A DNA stretch of 54,192 nt from UMGS1370 sp963557065 (GCA_963557065.1 CAUWCT010000010.1:1-54192); one strand, 5' to 3'; numbered from the stretch's first letter, positions 25,189 through 34,763 are shown. Notes: generated by a model from the letters alone, not told the origin. Numbers and translations are program-made.

Positions 25189-27171
25189 ATGAGAGAAAGC
25201 AGGGAAAGACGAAAAATAGGAATTGTTGCAAAAATAAGTTTGGAAATTATACCGGCAATAGCAGTGGTCATTATACTGGTTTTATCAGGACTATATTTCA
25301 GCACATCAAAAATTATAAGAAGCGAAAGTGAAGAACTTCTTAATAAGACGACAGAGGGTGTTCAAAAAGAAGTGGAAGGGTGGATTAATACAATCACTTC
25401 CGTAATTGAGGCAGAGGCAGAAGCATTGGAATTAATGGATATGACGCCGGCTGAAGAAAAAGAATATATCAGGTACACAGCACAGAAAAACAGTGCATTC
25501 CCGGAAGGCATTTACATTGCGGATAAAAGCGGGAAAATGACACATGCCACATTTGTGCCGGATGAAAATTATAATATGTATGAGAAAGCCTGGTATGTAA
25601 AGGGACTTGAGTCCGGCGAAGTCCGGTTTTGGGATACCTATTTTAATGCAAGTACCGGACAATATGCAGTAGGGGTTTCCGGTCAGTTAAAAGATAAACG
25701 TGGGAATGTAAGAGGGGTAGTTGCTGCGGATGTAGAACTGGGGGAAATTTCAAAACTGGTGCAGCAGGTTCAGATACAGGAAACAGGAGGCTGCCTGCTG
25801 GTTGATAATGCCAGTTTAAAGATTTTAGGATTCCGCGATCCGGAACTGGTTGGGAAACAATTAGGAGAAGCAGGAGAAGCCTTTCAATATGTGGAAAATT
25901 TTGTCACAAACCGGCAGGAGGGAATATTCCAGTATGAGGCAGATAATGATACTTTAAATTTACAGCTTACAGGACTTTCGGGAGCAGACTGGACGCTTGT
26001 GACTTTTGTGCGGGATGAGGAAGTAATGCAGGATTTAAACAGCATTACGTTTATTATGGTTATCTGCTCGATTGTCAGTATAGCAGCATTGTCATTTATG
26101 GTAATAATGTCCATAATGCGGCTGGTAATCAGGCCGATTAAAGAGATAGATGACGTTGCGAAAAAGATAGCAGAGGGTTCTCTTGATGAAACAATTACAT
26201 ATCACTCTTCAGACGAATTGGGAAGCCTGGCAGATAATTTTAATGTTACAACGAAAACGTTGAGAAATTATGTGGACTATATTGATGAGATAACAAAAGT
26301 TTTAAATCAGATAGCAAGAGGAAATTTAAAATATACGCTTCAGTTTAGTTATGACGGCGAGTTTGCAAAGATAAAAAAAGCGCTGTTTAACATTTCCGAG
26401 TCACTTGCAGGAATTATTGAAAAGATTGAGGGAGCATCTTTAAAGGTTACAGAAAGTGCAGGACAAGTGGCATCTACAGGACAGATGCTATCACAGAGTG
26501 CTACGGAACAGGCGAGCGCTGTTGAGGAATTAGCAGCATCTATAGCCGAGGTATCTAACCATGTAAAAAGCAATGCAGAATTTGCAAGGAAAGCAAGTGA
26601 TGAATCCTTGCAGAGCGGAAAAGATGTGGAGCAGAGCAATCAAAAGATGCAGGAAATGATGGCTGCTATGGATGAGATCAGCAGAAAATCAGATGAGATC
26701 GGGAAAATTATTAAAACAATAGAAGATATTGCCTTTCAGACCAATATTCTGGCATTGAATGCTGCAGTTGAGGCAGCCAGAGCCGGAGAAGCAGGAAAAG
26801 GTTTTGCGGTTGTGGCAGATGAAGTGAGAAATCTTGCAAGCAAATCTGCAGAAGCTGCCAGAAGTACAGCTGCTTTGATTGAAGAGACGGTATCAGCTGT
26901 GGAAAATGGCACTTCAATAGCAAAAATAACAGCAGAAGCAATGGACAATGTTGTTGGAAGTTCCAGGCAGGTAATGGATATTGTAGATAATATTGCAGCA
27001 ACTTCCGAAGAGCAGTCAGCATCTATATCAGAAATTACATTGGGAATTGAGCAGATCTCCCAGGCAGTTCAGACAAATGCAGCAACCGCAGAAGAAAGCG
27101 CTGCAGCCAGTGAGGAATTATCTGCACAGGCAAAAATATTAAATGAATTGGTTGAAAAATTTGAAATTTAA
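25189..27171 (+). CDS. Methyl-accepting chemotaxis protein (dCache-type)
   Basis: A 660-residue transmembrane chemoreceptor. TM1 is about 17-37. A dCache-like external domain spans about 45-275 (the WYVKGLESGEVRFWDTYF segment is typical). TM2 at about 285-310 is followed by HAMP and a long signalling hairpin whose tip is AFQTNILALNAAVEAARAGE. Methylation-helix patterns flank the tip, and no CheR-binding pentapeptide is present at the C-terminus. dCache domains often bind amino acids or other small metabolites; the ligand is unknown. RBS is AAGAGGTGG. It is a single-gene transcript with sigma-28 promoter and terminator. Confidence 0.95.
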   Translation: MRESRERRKIGIVAKISLEIIPAIAVVIILVLSGLYFSTSKIIRSESEELLNKTTEGVQKEVEGWINTITSVIEAEAEALELMDMTPAEEKEYIRYTAQKNSAFPEGIYIADKSGKMTHATFVPDENYNMYEKAWYVKGLESGEVRFWDTYFNASTGQYAVGVSGQLKDKRGNVRGVVAADVELGEISKLVQQVQIQETGGCLLVDNASLKILGFRDPELVGKQLGEAGEAFQYVENFVTNRQEGIFQYEADNDTLNLQLTGLSGADWTLVTFVRDEEVMQDLNSITFIMVICSIVSIAALSFMVIMSIMRLVIRPIKEIDDVAKKIAEGSLDETITYHSSDELGSLADNFNVTTKTLRNYVDYIDEITKVLNQIARGNLKYTLQFSYDGEFAKIKKALFNISESLAGIIEKIEGASLKVTESAGQVASTGQMLSQSATEQASAVEELAASIAEVSNHVKSNAEFARKASDESLQSGKDVEQSNQKMQEMMAAMDEISRKSDEIGKIIKTIEDIAFQTNILALNAAVEAARAGEAGKGFAVVADEVRNLASKSAEAARSTAALIEETVSAVENGTSIAKITAEAMDNVVGSSRQVMDIVDNIAATSEEQSASISEITLGIEQISQAVQTNAATAEESAAASEELSAQAKILNELVEKFEI

Positions 27172-27193
27172 CAAAAATATTGAAAATTAATTC

Positions 27194-27252
27194 AAAAGAG
27201 TCTTTGCTTTGTAAGATAAAAAGTAAAGACTCTTTTAATATTTTTTGAATAA
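27194..27252 (+). terminator. Chemoreceptor terminator
   Basis: AAAAGAGTCTTT (27194-27205) pairs with AAAGACTCTTTT (27235-27246), and a T-rich tract follows (AATATTTTTT). Confidence 0.85.
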
Positions 27253-27304
27253 GCACTTAACTTCTATAATGTCAAAATTTATATAAAAATATTTAAAAAT
27301 AGTA

Positions 27305-27333
27305 TTGACAAAATAAGGCAAGTTATGTATAAT
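27305..27333 (+). promoter_or_regulatory. Perfect consensus sigma-A promoter of the ncRNA
   Basis: TTGACA (27305-27310), spacer 17, TATAAT (27328-27333). Both hexamers match consensus at every base, the only such case I found in the window. Predicted start is near 27340. Confidence 0.9.
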
Positions 27334-27339
27334 GAAACC

Positions 27340-27765
27340 ATCAAAAGAAACAAGAACACAAAACAACAAAATCTAAGAAAAGGAGGTACAGTCCAAAGTA
27401 CTAGTTAGTTAATCCTCAGGAAAACTTTATTATACATAGACTTTAAAAGATTTATACAACAATCCAATTAGAGTAAGATGCACAACATGCAGAAAGTACA
27501 GGATTTTGTGATATGACGAGAAAGTATCACGAGATACTTGGAAAAGCATAGAACATAATATTTAAGATTGATTCGATTGTATAATACGATTAGATGAAGT
27601 GATAATAAAGGAATTAATAAATATGATAATCGGGGATTTTATCAGAGCGAATGAAAGTTTCGCAGAAAAATTCATATAGATGAAAGAAATAGAGGTATAG
27701 TCCAATGGATAATATGTTTTAGGACGGATGCAGATTCAAAAAGAATTCGCATCCGTCCTTTTAAA
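27340..27765 (+). ncRNA. Orphan structured RNA candidate (about 425 nt)
   Basis: It lies in a 737-bp gene-free gap between a terminator and the next gene, with its own perfect promoter and terminator, and no open frame with a ribosome-binding site. Helices visible by eye: a long-range 9-bp pair TATTATACA (27428-27436) with TGTATAATA (27578-27586); AAGTATC-ACGA-GATACTT (27522-27539); TGCA/TGCA (27479-27491); TGATAA/TTATCA (27624-27644); GCGAA/TTCGC (27647-27663); TTCAT/ATGAA (27671-27684); GAGG/CCTC (27383-27417). A 14-base box, GAGGTA-Y-AGTCCAA, occurs near both ends (27383-27396 and 27692-27705). The 5' 45 bases are A/C-rich and unpaired. I recognise no known class (not tmRNA, RNase P, SRP, 6S). 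Confidence 0.72.
27721..27765 (+). terminator. Strong terminator of the ncRNA
   Basis: AGGACGGATGC (27721-27731) pairs with GCATCCGTCCT beginning at 27749; the stem continues inward through GATTC/GAATT to a loop of A residues. TTTTAAAT follows. Confidence 0.9.
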
Positions 27766-27909
27766 TATTAAAGATATTTTTAAGGATATTTTAAAGATTT
27801 TGTATAAAATTCAGGTTATCTTTCCATTGAAAATATGATAGAATAGTTCTGATCCGACAAAATTCATGGAAAAGTGACACATATCACTATGATGGAAGGG
27901 AATCTTTGA

Positions 27910-29568
27910 ATGAGAACAAAAAGAAAGAACAGCTGGAAGAAATTTTATGTGTATGCGGCTTTGACAATGGTAATTACATCAGTTGGAATATTCGGAACAG
28001 CTTGCAGCAAGGAAACCTCGACCAGAGGGATCGATGCAGAGAGCAGCATAACAGCAGATACTTCAGCAACAGATACAGAACCCATAGAGATTACTACAGC
28101 GCCAGAATCTATTCCTCTTCTGGAACCGGAGGGACAGCTTCTTCCTAATATAGCAATAACTGTTCCGGAGGTAGAACCTATGCCGGAGTATATACGGGTA
28201 GGAGATCGGCATTCGGCAGTAGTCAGCCTGCAGAGCCGCCTGATGGAACTGGGATTTATGGACAGCGATGAGCCCACAGATTATTATGGAACACAGACAG
28301 AACGTGCAGTAAAAATTTTCCAGAGACAGAATGGATTGGCAATGGATGGAATTGTGGGAAGTTCCACATATGACGCCATTATGGACCCAAATGCAAAGTA
28401 TTATGCTGCGCAAAAAGGGGATGAAGGTGATGATATTTCTCAGCTTCAGAACCGTTTATATGAGTTGGGATATTTGGCAACTGCAGATTTAATTACAGGC
28501 AATTTTGGAGATTCTACAGAAGCAGCCGTTTTAAAGCTTCAGGAAGTGAATGGTCTGGAACCGGATGGAAAAGTAGGCCAGAGGACCATGAACCTATTGT
28601 ACAGTGATGAGATTAAGGCTAATTTTCTTTCTTATGGAGAAAAGAGCGAGGTCGTACTGGCAGCTCAGGAGCGGTTAAGGGAATTGGGATATTTGATGAC
28701 CGAACCGGATGGAGCGTTTGGAGAAGATACAATGGTTGCGATTCAGCAGTTCCAGTCCCGCAACGACCTGATTGTAGACGGGTATCTGGGGCCTTCTACC
28801 AGAGATATTTTAAACAGTTCAGAGGCAGTGCCCAATGGTCTGCGTCTGGGTGATGAGAGCGATATGGTTAAGAAGGTTCAGACATTGTTAAGCAAGTATG
28901 GTTATCTGAATGCAGGAAATGCCACCGGATATTATGGCGAGATTACAGAAAAAGCAGTAAAGAATTTCCAGAAGCAAAACAATTTGGCTCAGGATGGTAC
29001 AGTAGGTGCGCAGACTTTGGCAAAACTGACAGGCGATAATGTAAAGAAAGCTCCGGCTAACAGTGGATCGTCTTCCTCAGGAGGCAGTTCATCGGGAAGT
29101 TCTTCAGGAGGAAGCAGCCGGCCTTCCAATTCAGGTTCGTCGGGAAGCAGTTCTTCTGGAGGTTCTTCAGGAGGAAGCGGCGGAGGCGCTACAATTCCAA
29201 ATAGCGGAGGCGTGGCCAGTTTAATTGCAGTTGCCAAATCCAAGGTTGGCTGCCCGTATGTATGGGGAGCGAAAGGCCCGAACGCATTTGACTGTTCCGG
29301 ATTTGTATACTGGTGTTTAAATCAGGTTGGAGTAAAGCAAAGTTATCTGACTTCTTCCGGATGGAGAAACGTGGGCCGATATACCAAAATTACAAATTTC
29401 TCGGATATTCAGGCAGGAGATATTGTAGTAGTAAATGGCCATGTGGGAATTGCTGCCGGAGGCGGTACGGTTATTGACGCATCCTCCAGTAACGGACGAG
29501 TTGTACACAGAAGTTTAAGTTCCTGGTGGGCAAATAACTTTATCTGTGCATGGAGAATCTTCGGATAA
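27910..29568 (+). CDS. NlpC/P60 peptidoglycan hydrolase with four PG-binding repeats
   Basis: A 552-residue exported endopeptidase. An N-terminal hydrophobic segment (about 13-33) ends at TACSKE, which is not a clean lipobox. Four PG_binding_1 repeats follow (about 96-155, 170-230, 245-300, 315-375), each with the LQ..L..LGY and DG..G..T pattern. A Ser/Gly linker (about 382-430) joins to the NlpC/P60 domain with C462 in AFDCSGF and H511 in GHVGIA. It cleaves stem peptides in the wall, probably D-Glu/meso-DAP bonds (family knowledge). RBS is GGAAGGG, somewhat distant. It is a monocistronic gene. Confidence 0.93.
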   Translation: MRTKRKNSWKKFYVYAALTMVITSVGIFGTACSKETSTRGIDAESSITADTSATDTEPIEITTAPESIPLLEPEGQLLPNIAITVPEVEPMPEYIRVGDRHSAVVSLQSRLMELGFMDSDEPTDYYGTQTERAVKIFQRQNGLAMDGIVGSSTYDAIMDPNAKYYAAQKGDEGDDISQLQNRLYELGYLATADLITGNFGDSTEAAVLKLQEVNGLEPDGKVGQRTMNLLYSDEIKANFLSYGEKSEVVLAAQERLRELGYLMTEPDGAFGEDTMVAIQQFQSRNDLIVDGYLGPSTRDILNSSEAVPNGLRLGDESDMVKKVQTLLSKYGYLNAGNATGYYGEITEKAVKNFQKQNNLAQDGTVGAQTLAKLTGDNVKKAPANSGSSSSGGSSSGSSSGGSSRPSNSGSSGSSSSGGSSGGSGGGATIPNSGGVASLIAVAKSKVGCPYVWGAKGPNAFDCSGFVYWCLNQVGVKQSYLTSSGWRNVGRYTKITNFSDIQAGDIVVVNGHVGIAAGGGTVIDASSSNGRVVHRSLSSWWANNFICAWRIFG

Positions 29569-29585
29569 GTGCATATAGAAAAAAT

Positions 29586-29636
29586 AAAAAGGATTCATCT
29601 CCTGACACATTGTGCGCGAGAGATGAATCCTTTTTT
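29586..29636. terminator. Bidirectional terminator
   Basis: GGATTCATCTC (29591-29601) pairs with GAGATGAATCC (29620-29630), with A5 before and T6 after. It serves the hydrolase gene (+) and the converging kinase operon (-). Confidence 0.92.
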
Positions 29637-29679
29637 GCTGCCAGGCATCCGGAAAAGCAGCCAGGTCAGATTTTCCCGG

Positions 29680-31971
29680 TTATACAGATTTGATGGGGAA
29701 GCGCAGGCACGCTTTAAATAAATCGCCGTCAATGATAATATCAAATACGCCGTTTTGAAGTTTGGTAAGACTTTGGGCAATGGAAAGTCCAAGGCCGCTG
29801 CCTTCTGTGGTCCGGGAGACATCGCCTCTGACAAATCGTTCTGTCAGTTCGCTGCCTGTAATATTTAATGGATGGTCTGAAATATTTTTGATGGTAAACA
29901 GAACCTGACTGTCTTCTTTTACAATGTCTACATAGACGCGGCTGTGCTCCATAGCGTATTTGAATGTATTGTTGTAAAGGTTTTCCAGTACCCGCCATAA
30001 CTGTCCGCCGTCTGCTTCGATAATGATAGGAGTTTCCGGAAGAGTGCTGATAAGTTCCAGAGAACGCATGGCAAACTTTTCTTCAAATTCTCCATTTGTC
30101 TGCTGAACTAACTCCACAAAATCAATATCCGTCATTTCTAACTTCAGATTGCCGGAACTGGCCTTCGATGCCTCTACCAGATCTTCTGTCAGCGTTTTGA
30201 GACGCTGGGATTTTTGCTCCAAAACTTCCAGATATTCCTGAACTTTTGGATTTTGGATATTTTCCCGCTTGATTAAATCTACATAATTAATAATAGAGGT
30301 AAGAGGAGTTTTTAAATCATGGGACACATTGGTGATCAGATCTGCCTTCATTCGCTCGCTTTTTACCCGTTCCTGAATGGCTGTATCCAGGCCGCTGCCA
30401 ATGCTGTTAATATGTTCAGCAATGGAGCGCTCTCTGCCATTAAACTGATTTAAGTCCACACAGTAGCGGGTGTCTCCCTCTGAAATATTGGAGATGGCTT
30501 CATTGAGTTTATCCTGCTGAACCGCCTTTTGATAAAGCCGCTGAAATACCCACAGATTTCCGGCAATCCACAAAAGAATCAGCAGAAGGAGCAAAAGCTT
30601 ATGTGTCAGGCTTTCCAGGCTGCAAAACAGTGAGACAAAAATAAAAGCAAATATCACATTGGCAGTCAGAAATCCGACATAATAGTAGATTAAGGAAACA
30701 GAAAATCTCTGCCGGGAAAAGTAATCAAACATATCCTGAGAAAATTTCCGGATAAGAGAGTTTTTCCATAAAAGTTCTGCTTTGTATTGGCGAATCAGGC
30801 TGAAGGCCAATATAAAACAGACGAGATAGATGACAGCGCCGTTCATTACATGGCCCATAAAGGTCAGGGCGTCATCTGAAAAAATAAGATCCAAAATAGC
30901 GAGTCCCAGATTATCGCACAGATAGATTCCCAATATGATTACGGACAGGGAAAGGAAAATATTGATTTCTGCCGGAAAAAAGTCATACCGGAAAAAGTAT
31001 CGCTGGGTATGATCCGTTGTTTTCCATCCTGTATAATAAGCCATGAAGACAAAGGAAATCAAACAGCCTAAAAAGCCGATAAAAAGAGAAAGCAGACCGG
31101 CGGCATAGCCTTTTTGTGTCTGCAGAAACCGTTGATTTCCGGCTGCGTACGCATCATCTGCATTGTAGGCAGTATCAACTGCAGCTAAGAAAATGCCATT
31201 TCCCTCTATGAAGGGGCAATATTCCTGCAGCATGGAAGAGATGTAAATCGGATCGTATGGAAGGTTAGATTCTCCAACTAATGAATCAGTAGAAAAAGCA
31301 GCATAACGATCACATTGGCGGAATTCGTCTACAGTCATGTCTGTGTTGGAAAACAGCAGAGGCTTTGAGTCGCCTTCCCAGTAAGAGAGAAGAAAATGGA
31401 AGTTGCTGTTTCCCTCGATCAGGTTGTAGCGCACATAAGAGTAGGAGGCCAGGTAGGACAGCACCTCATAGGAAATATCAGACAAGGTCATATAGGCATC
31501 CATGGGTTCTGAATATTCTGCATCCGGATCGTAGTTTTTCTTAGTTATATATAAAAGAGGCTCATCTTCCATTGCTTCTTCAGAAATAGGAACATCTACA
31601 ATCTCCCAGTTTTGATTGAGAGCGTAACCATGAGTTTCTGCATAATCAATGATTTCTTTAACCGTATAATCCTGCTCGTTATCAGGGTTTCCGTCGCTGA
31701 CAGTCACGATCACTTTAGAGAGGTCTGTCTGGCCATTGGTTTCAAACACGTTCCGGTACTTGGCATACTCAAATATCTGGTTTACATCAAATTCAAACTG
31801 GTTCGTAAATGCATGGGTATCGGAGTAAGAAGACTGGCGAATCCAGCTGATTCCCTGACCATAGTCAGAATTGGCATAGAGCAGGCAGATACCGGCCAGT
31901 GTGAGCATAAAAAACAAGGCGTGGAGAAAGGTGAGGAGTACACGCCTGCTGTGAGTGGAAACAGTTTTCAT
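29680..31971 (-). CDS. Large multi-TM sensor histidine kinase
   Basis: A 763-residue kinase. A first TM (about 12-33) and a large external domain of about 240 residues are followed by a cluster of about five or six TM helices (about 275-490), a HAMP-like stretch (ISEGDTRYCVDLNQFN), HisKA with NVSHDLKTPLTS (H551) and HATPase_c (NLYNNTFKYA, GSGLGLSIAQS). ATG at 31971 is used because AGGTG precedes it; the GTG three codons earlier lies in that site. It begins 15 bp after its regulator. The signal is unknown. Confidence 0.9.
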   Translation of the reverse strand: MKTVSTHSRRVLLTFLHALFFMLTLAGICLLYANSDYGQGISWIRQSSYSDTHAFTNQFEFDVNQIFEYAKYRNVFETNGQTDLSKVIVTVSDGNPDNEQDYTVKEIIDYAETHGYALNQNWEIVDVPISEEAMEDEPLLYITKKNYDPDAEYSEPMDAYMTLSDISYEVLSYLASYSYVRYNLIEGNSNFHFLLSYWEGDSKPLLFSNTDMTVDEFRQCDRYAAFSTDSLVGESNLPYDPIYISSMLQEYCPFIEGNGIFLAAVDTAYNADDAYAAGNQRFLQTQKGYAAGLLSLFIGFLGCLISFVFMAYYTGWKTTDHTQRYFFRYDFFPAEINIFLSLSVIILGIYLCDNLGLAILDLIFSDDALTFMGHVMNGAVIYLVCFILAFSLIRQYKAELLWKNSLIRKFSQDMFDYFSRQRFSVSLIYYYVGFLTANVIFAFIFVSLFCSLESLTHKLLLLLLILLWIAGNLWVFQRLYQKAVQQDKLNEAISNISEGDTRYCVDLNQFNGRERSIAEHINSIGSGLDTAIQERVKSERMKADLITNVSHDLKTPLTSIINYVDLIKRENIQNPKVQEYLEVLEQKSQRLKTLTEDLVEASKASSGNLKLEMTDIDFVELVQQTNGEFEEKFAMRSLELISTLPETPIIIEADGGQLWRVLENLYNNTFKYAMEHSRVYVDIVKEDSQVLFTIKNISDHPLNITGSELTERFVRGDVSRTTEGSGLGLSIAQSLTKLQNGVFDIIIDGDLFKACLRFPIKSV

Positions 31972-31986
31972 AAAAAACACCTGCCC

Positions 31987-32682
31987 TTATTGTTTTTCAA
32001 TTTTGTAGCCAACGCCCCAGACCACTTTGAGATAGCGGGGTTCTCTGGGATTGATCTCGATTTTTTCACGAATGTGACGGATATGTACAGCAACCGTATT
32101 ATCTGCTCCAATGGCTTCTTCGTTCCAGATCTGCTGATAGATTTCGTCAATGGAGAAGACCTTTCCTGCGTTTTTTACCAGTAAAAGAAGTATATTATAT
32201 TCAATGGGTGTCAATTTAATAGGTTCACCGTCAATGGTTACTTCTTTATTGTCATCGTTGATCTGAAGACCTCCGCAGTGGTATACCTGTCCCTGATTCT
32301 GCTGGGAGACATTGCCTAACTGAGTGTAGCGGCGGAGTTGAGACTTGACTCTGGCAACTAATTCCAGCGGGTTAAAGGGTTTTGTCAGATAATCGTCAGC
32401 ACCGATATTGAGGCCCAAAATTTTATCTGCATCTTCTGATTTTGCAGACAGAATGATAATGGGAATGCTGCTGGTTTCCCGCACTTTCAAAGTGGTGCGG
32501 ATGCCGTCTAAACCAGGCATCATTACGTCTAAAATCATCAGATCCACTGGCTGCTGCTCCAATAATTCCAGGGCCTCTGCGCCGTCAAATGCTTTTATAA
32601 CCTGAAATCCCTCGCCGGTAAGATAAATATCTATGGCATCTACAATTTGTTTGTCGTCATCACAAACCAGAATACTGGGCAT
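31987..32682 (-). CDS. OmpR-family response regulator
   Basis: A 231-residue regulator, partner of the kinase just downstream. The receiver has CDDD, phospho-acceptor D52 in LDVMMPGLDG and LTKPFNP. The winged helix (about 130-228) ends in YLKVVWGVGYKIEKQ. ATG at 32682 has GGAGG seven bases upstream, whereas the 11-codon extension has none. A minus-strand TATAAT at 32719-32714 lies just upstream. Confidence 0.93.
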   Translation of the reverse strand: MPSILVCDDDKQIVDAIDIYLTGEGFQVIKAFDGAEALELLEQQPVDLMILDVMMPGLDGIRTTLKVRETSSIPIIILSAKSEDADKILGLNIGADDYLTKPFNPLELVARVKSQLRRYTQLGNVSQQNQGQVYHCGGLQINDDNKEVTIDGEPIKLTPIEYNILLLLVKNAGKVFSIDEIYQQIWNEEAIGADNTVAVHIRHIREKIEINPREPRYLKVVWGVGYKIEKQ

Positions 32683-32713
32683 GGTGTTCCTCCTTGAAAT
32701 GTTTATTACGTTC

Positions 32714-32719
32714 ATTATA
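32714..32719 (-). promoter_or_regulatory. -10 box of the 32682/31971 two-component operon
   Basis: A minus-strand TATAAT preceded by TTG, with no good -35 hexamer at 17 bases. A weak or activator-dependent promoter, such as autoregulation by the encoded regulator, would fit. Confidence 0.45.
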
Positions 32720-32773
32720 CAACGGGGGAAGCAAAAAAGTACATTACTTTTTCCTTACATTTGGAAAGTGACA

Positions 32774-32817
32774 GCAGCCGTTTGGCCATGTACCTTCTTG
32801 CCCGCTTGCGGCGGGCA
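32774..32817. repeat. Second copy of the CTTCTTGCCCGC palindromic repeat
   Basis: GGCCATGTACCTTCTTGCCCGC, broken here as GGCCATGTACC + TTCTTGCCCGC, followed by TTGCG and GCGGGCA, resembles the element at 37-73 closely. The hairpin is TGCCCGC/GCGGGCA. It stands just 3' of glgB on the minus strand but lacks a U tract, so I do not call it a terminator. Shorter related pieces occur on the other strand at 8511-8533 and 36872-36889. Confidence 0.5.
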
Positions 32818-32825
32818 GGGGAATG

Positions 32826-34736
32826 TTAGAAGCGGAAAACGGCAGTTCCATAAGCCGGAAGAGGATAATGGAAGGAATATGGCTGGCCGTCGCATTCTTT
32901 TGCAGAAGACTTGTAAGCCGGAGCAGAAGATACAGGCATCATACCATGTTCATTGTCTAAAAGCAGTGTATAGTTTCCTTTTTTTGGAACCCCAACACAG
33001 TAGTCCGGACGCGGTACGGGAGTAAAATTAATAACAAACAAAAGATTCTTTTTGCCGGTTTCATCCCGCCGGATAAAACTGAAGATGCTGCGGTCTCCGT
33101 CATTAGCATTGATCCACTGGAATCCGTTCCAGTCATTATCCAGGCGGTAAAGAGCCGGGTATTTACGGTACAGGTGGAGCAGATCCTTTACATAGGACTG
33201 AAGTTCAGAATGCTGCTCTTCTCCCAACAGGTGCCAGTCAAGGGCGTTTTTTTCGTCCCACTCGTGCCATTGGCCAAATTCCTGGCCCATAAACAATAGT
33301 TTTTTGCCCGGATGTCCGATCATAAACGTGTATCCGGCTTTTAGATTGGCAAACTTATCTTCATAAAGACCAGGCATTTTATTGATCATGGAACATTTCA
33401 GGTGGACAACTTCATCATGGGATAAAACCAGGATAAAGTTTTCGCTGGTAAAGTAAGTAAGCCCGAAGGTCATTTTAGTATGATTATATTTGCGGAAGTA
33501 AGGGTCTAATTTCATGTATTCCAGGAAATCGTGCATCCATCCCATATTCCATTTGAAGGTAAACCCTAATCCATCGTCTTCCGGCCTGCGGGTTACATTG
33601 GGCCAGGCAGTTGATTCTTCGGCAATGATCATGGCGCCGCTTTTGCGGCCGGACAGAATGCTGTTTAAGTGCTTAAAAAACTCGATTGCTTCCAGGTTCT
33701 GGTTGCCGCCGTACTGGTTGGGAATCCATTCCCCGTCTCTGCGCCCGTAGTCTAAATAAAGCATGGAGGCGACGGCGTCTACACGCAGTCCGTCTACATG
33801 AAATTTTTCAATCCAGTAGATGGCATTGGCGATGAGGAAATTTTTTACCTCATTTTTGCCATAGTCAAAGACTTTCGTACCCCAATCCGGGTGCTCGCCT
33901 TTTCTGGGATCTGCATATTCATAGAGGGGCTGGCCGTCAAAATCCGCCAATCCATGGGCATCTTTTGGAAAATGAGCGGGAACCCAGTCTAAAATCACCC
34001 CAATGCCCTGTTTGTGGAGATAATTGACAAAGTACATGAAGTCCTTTGGGAGTCCATAGCGGGAGGTAGGGGCAAAGTAGCCGGTGACCTGGTATCCCCA
34101 GGAACCGTCAAAGGGATGTTCGGCAATCCCCATTAATTCCACATGGGTGTACCCCATTTCTTTTACATAGGCAGCCAGTTCGTGGGCAGCCTCTTTATAT
34201 GTATAATAGCCGTCTTTTTCCGGGCGGTTTTTCTTTTTCCAGGAACCCAGGTGAACTTCATAAATACTTAGGGGAGACGTTTCAGGATTGGCATTGATAC
34301 GGTTCCTCATCCATTTTTCATCGCTCCAGGAAAAGCCGTCAATATCAGCAGTGACAGATGCGGTTCCGGGGCGGTACTCCCCGCTGAACGCATAGGGATC
34401 TGCCTTAAATAAGATTTTTCCGGATTGGGTTGTGATTGCATATTTATACAATTCTCCCGCTACCATGCCTGGGATAAAGATTTCCCAGATGCCGGAATCT
34501 TCCAGAACTGTCATAGGATTTTTATCAGGATTCCATTCATTAAAATCACCGACAAGGCTGACCTTATCAGCATGAGGCGCCCATACGGCAAAGTACATTC
34601 CATCCCGGTTTTGACAGGTTTTAGGATGTGCACCCAGCTTTTCGTAGATTTCGTAATGGGTCCCCTGGCCGAAAAGATACCGGTCTACTTCTGTAATAAA
34701 TCCTGTTCCAGCTGTTTTGTTTGTTTTTTGCGGCAT
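32826..34736 (-). CDS. glgB: 1,4-alpha-glucan branching enzyme
   Basis: A 636-residue GH13 enzyme that makes alpha-1,6 branches in glycogen. An N-terminal CBM48 domain (about 35-130; FAVWAPHADKVSLVGDFNEW) is followed by the barrel with the nucleophile region GLRVDAVASMLYLDY, the acid/base region IIAEESTAWP and the third carboxylate region VLSHDEVVH, and a C-terminal beta domain. RBS GGAGGTAGGA. It is last in a run with an ArsR regulator, a DUF2508 protein and an amylase. The glgC/glgA/glgP genes are not in the window. Confidence 0.95.
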   Translation of the reverse strand: MPQKTNKTAGTGFITEVDRYLFGQGTHYEIYEKLGAHPKTCQNRDGMYFAVWAPHADKVSLVGDFNEWNPDKNPMTVLEDSGIWEIFIPGMVAGELYKYAITTQSGKILFKADPYAFSGEYRPGTASVTADIDGFSWSDEKWMRNRINANPETSPLSIYEVHLGSWKKKNRPEKDGYYTYKEAAHELAAYVKEMGYTHVELMGIAEHPFDGSWGYQVTGYFAPTSRYGLPKDFMYFVNYLHKQGIGVILDWVPAHFPKDAHGLADFDGQPLYEYADPRKGEHPDWGTKVFDYGKNEVKNFLIANAIYWIEKFHVDGLRVDAVASMLYLDYGRRDGEWIPNQYGGNQNLEAIEFFKHLNSILSGRKSGAMIIAEESTAWPNVTRRPEDDGLGFTFKWNMGWMHDFLEYMKLDPYFRKYNHTKMTFGLTYFTSENFILVLSHDEVVHLKCSMINKMPGLYEDKFANLKAGYTFMIGHPGKKLLFMGQEFGQWHEWDEKNALDWHLLGEEQHSELQSYVKDLLHLYRKYPALYRLDNDWNGFQWINANDGDRSIFSFIRRDETGKKNLLFVINFTPVPRPDYCVGVPKKGNYTLLLDNEHGMMPVSSAPAYKSSAKECDGQPYSFHYPLPAYGTAVFRF

Positions 34737-34763
34737 AGTTATCCTACCTCCAATCTTACTCTG

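Noticed and set aside
27479..27560. Short ORFs starting at ATG 27479 and ATG 27513 within the ncRNA
   Set aside because: Only about 12 codons each, no ribosome-binding sites, and they overlap helices.
27340..27720. Group I intron, because AGGTATAGTCC resembles the S element
   Set aside because: No matching GACTA R element, no P3-P8 core, and no interrupted gene or exons around it; the box also occurs twice.
27340..27720. RNase P RNA or tmRNA
   Set aside because: The GAGGAAAGTCC and ATAAGCCGG-type universal motifs of RNase P, and the tRNA-like ends of tmRNA, are absent.
32774..32817. Rho-independent terminator for glgB
   Set aside because: The hairpin is strong but there is no U tract on the minus strand; its sequence matches a repeat found elsewhere.
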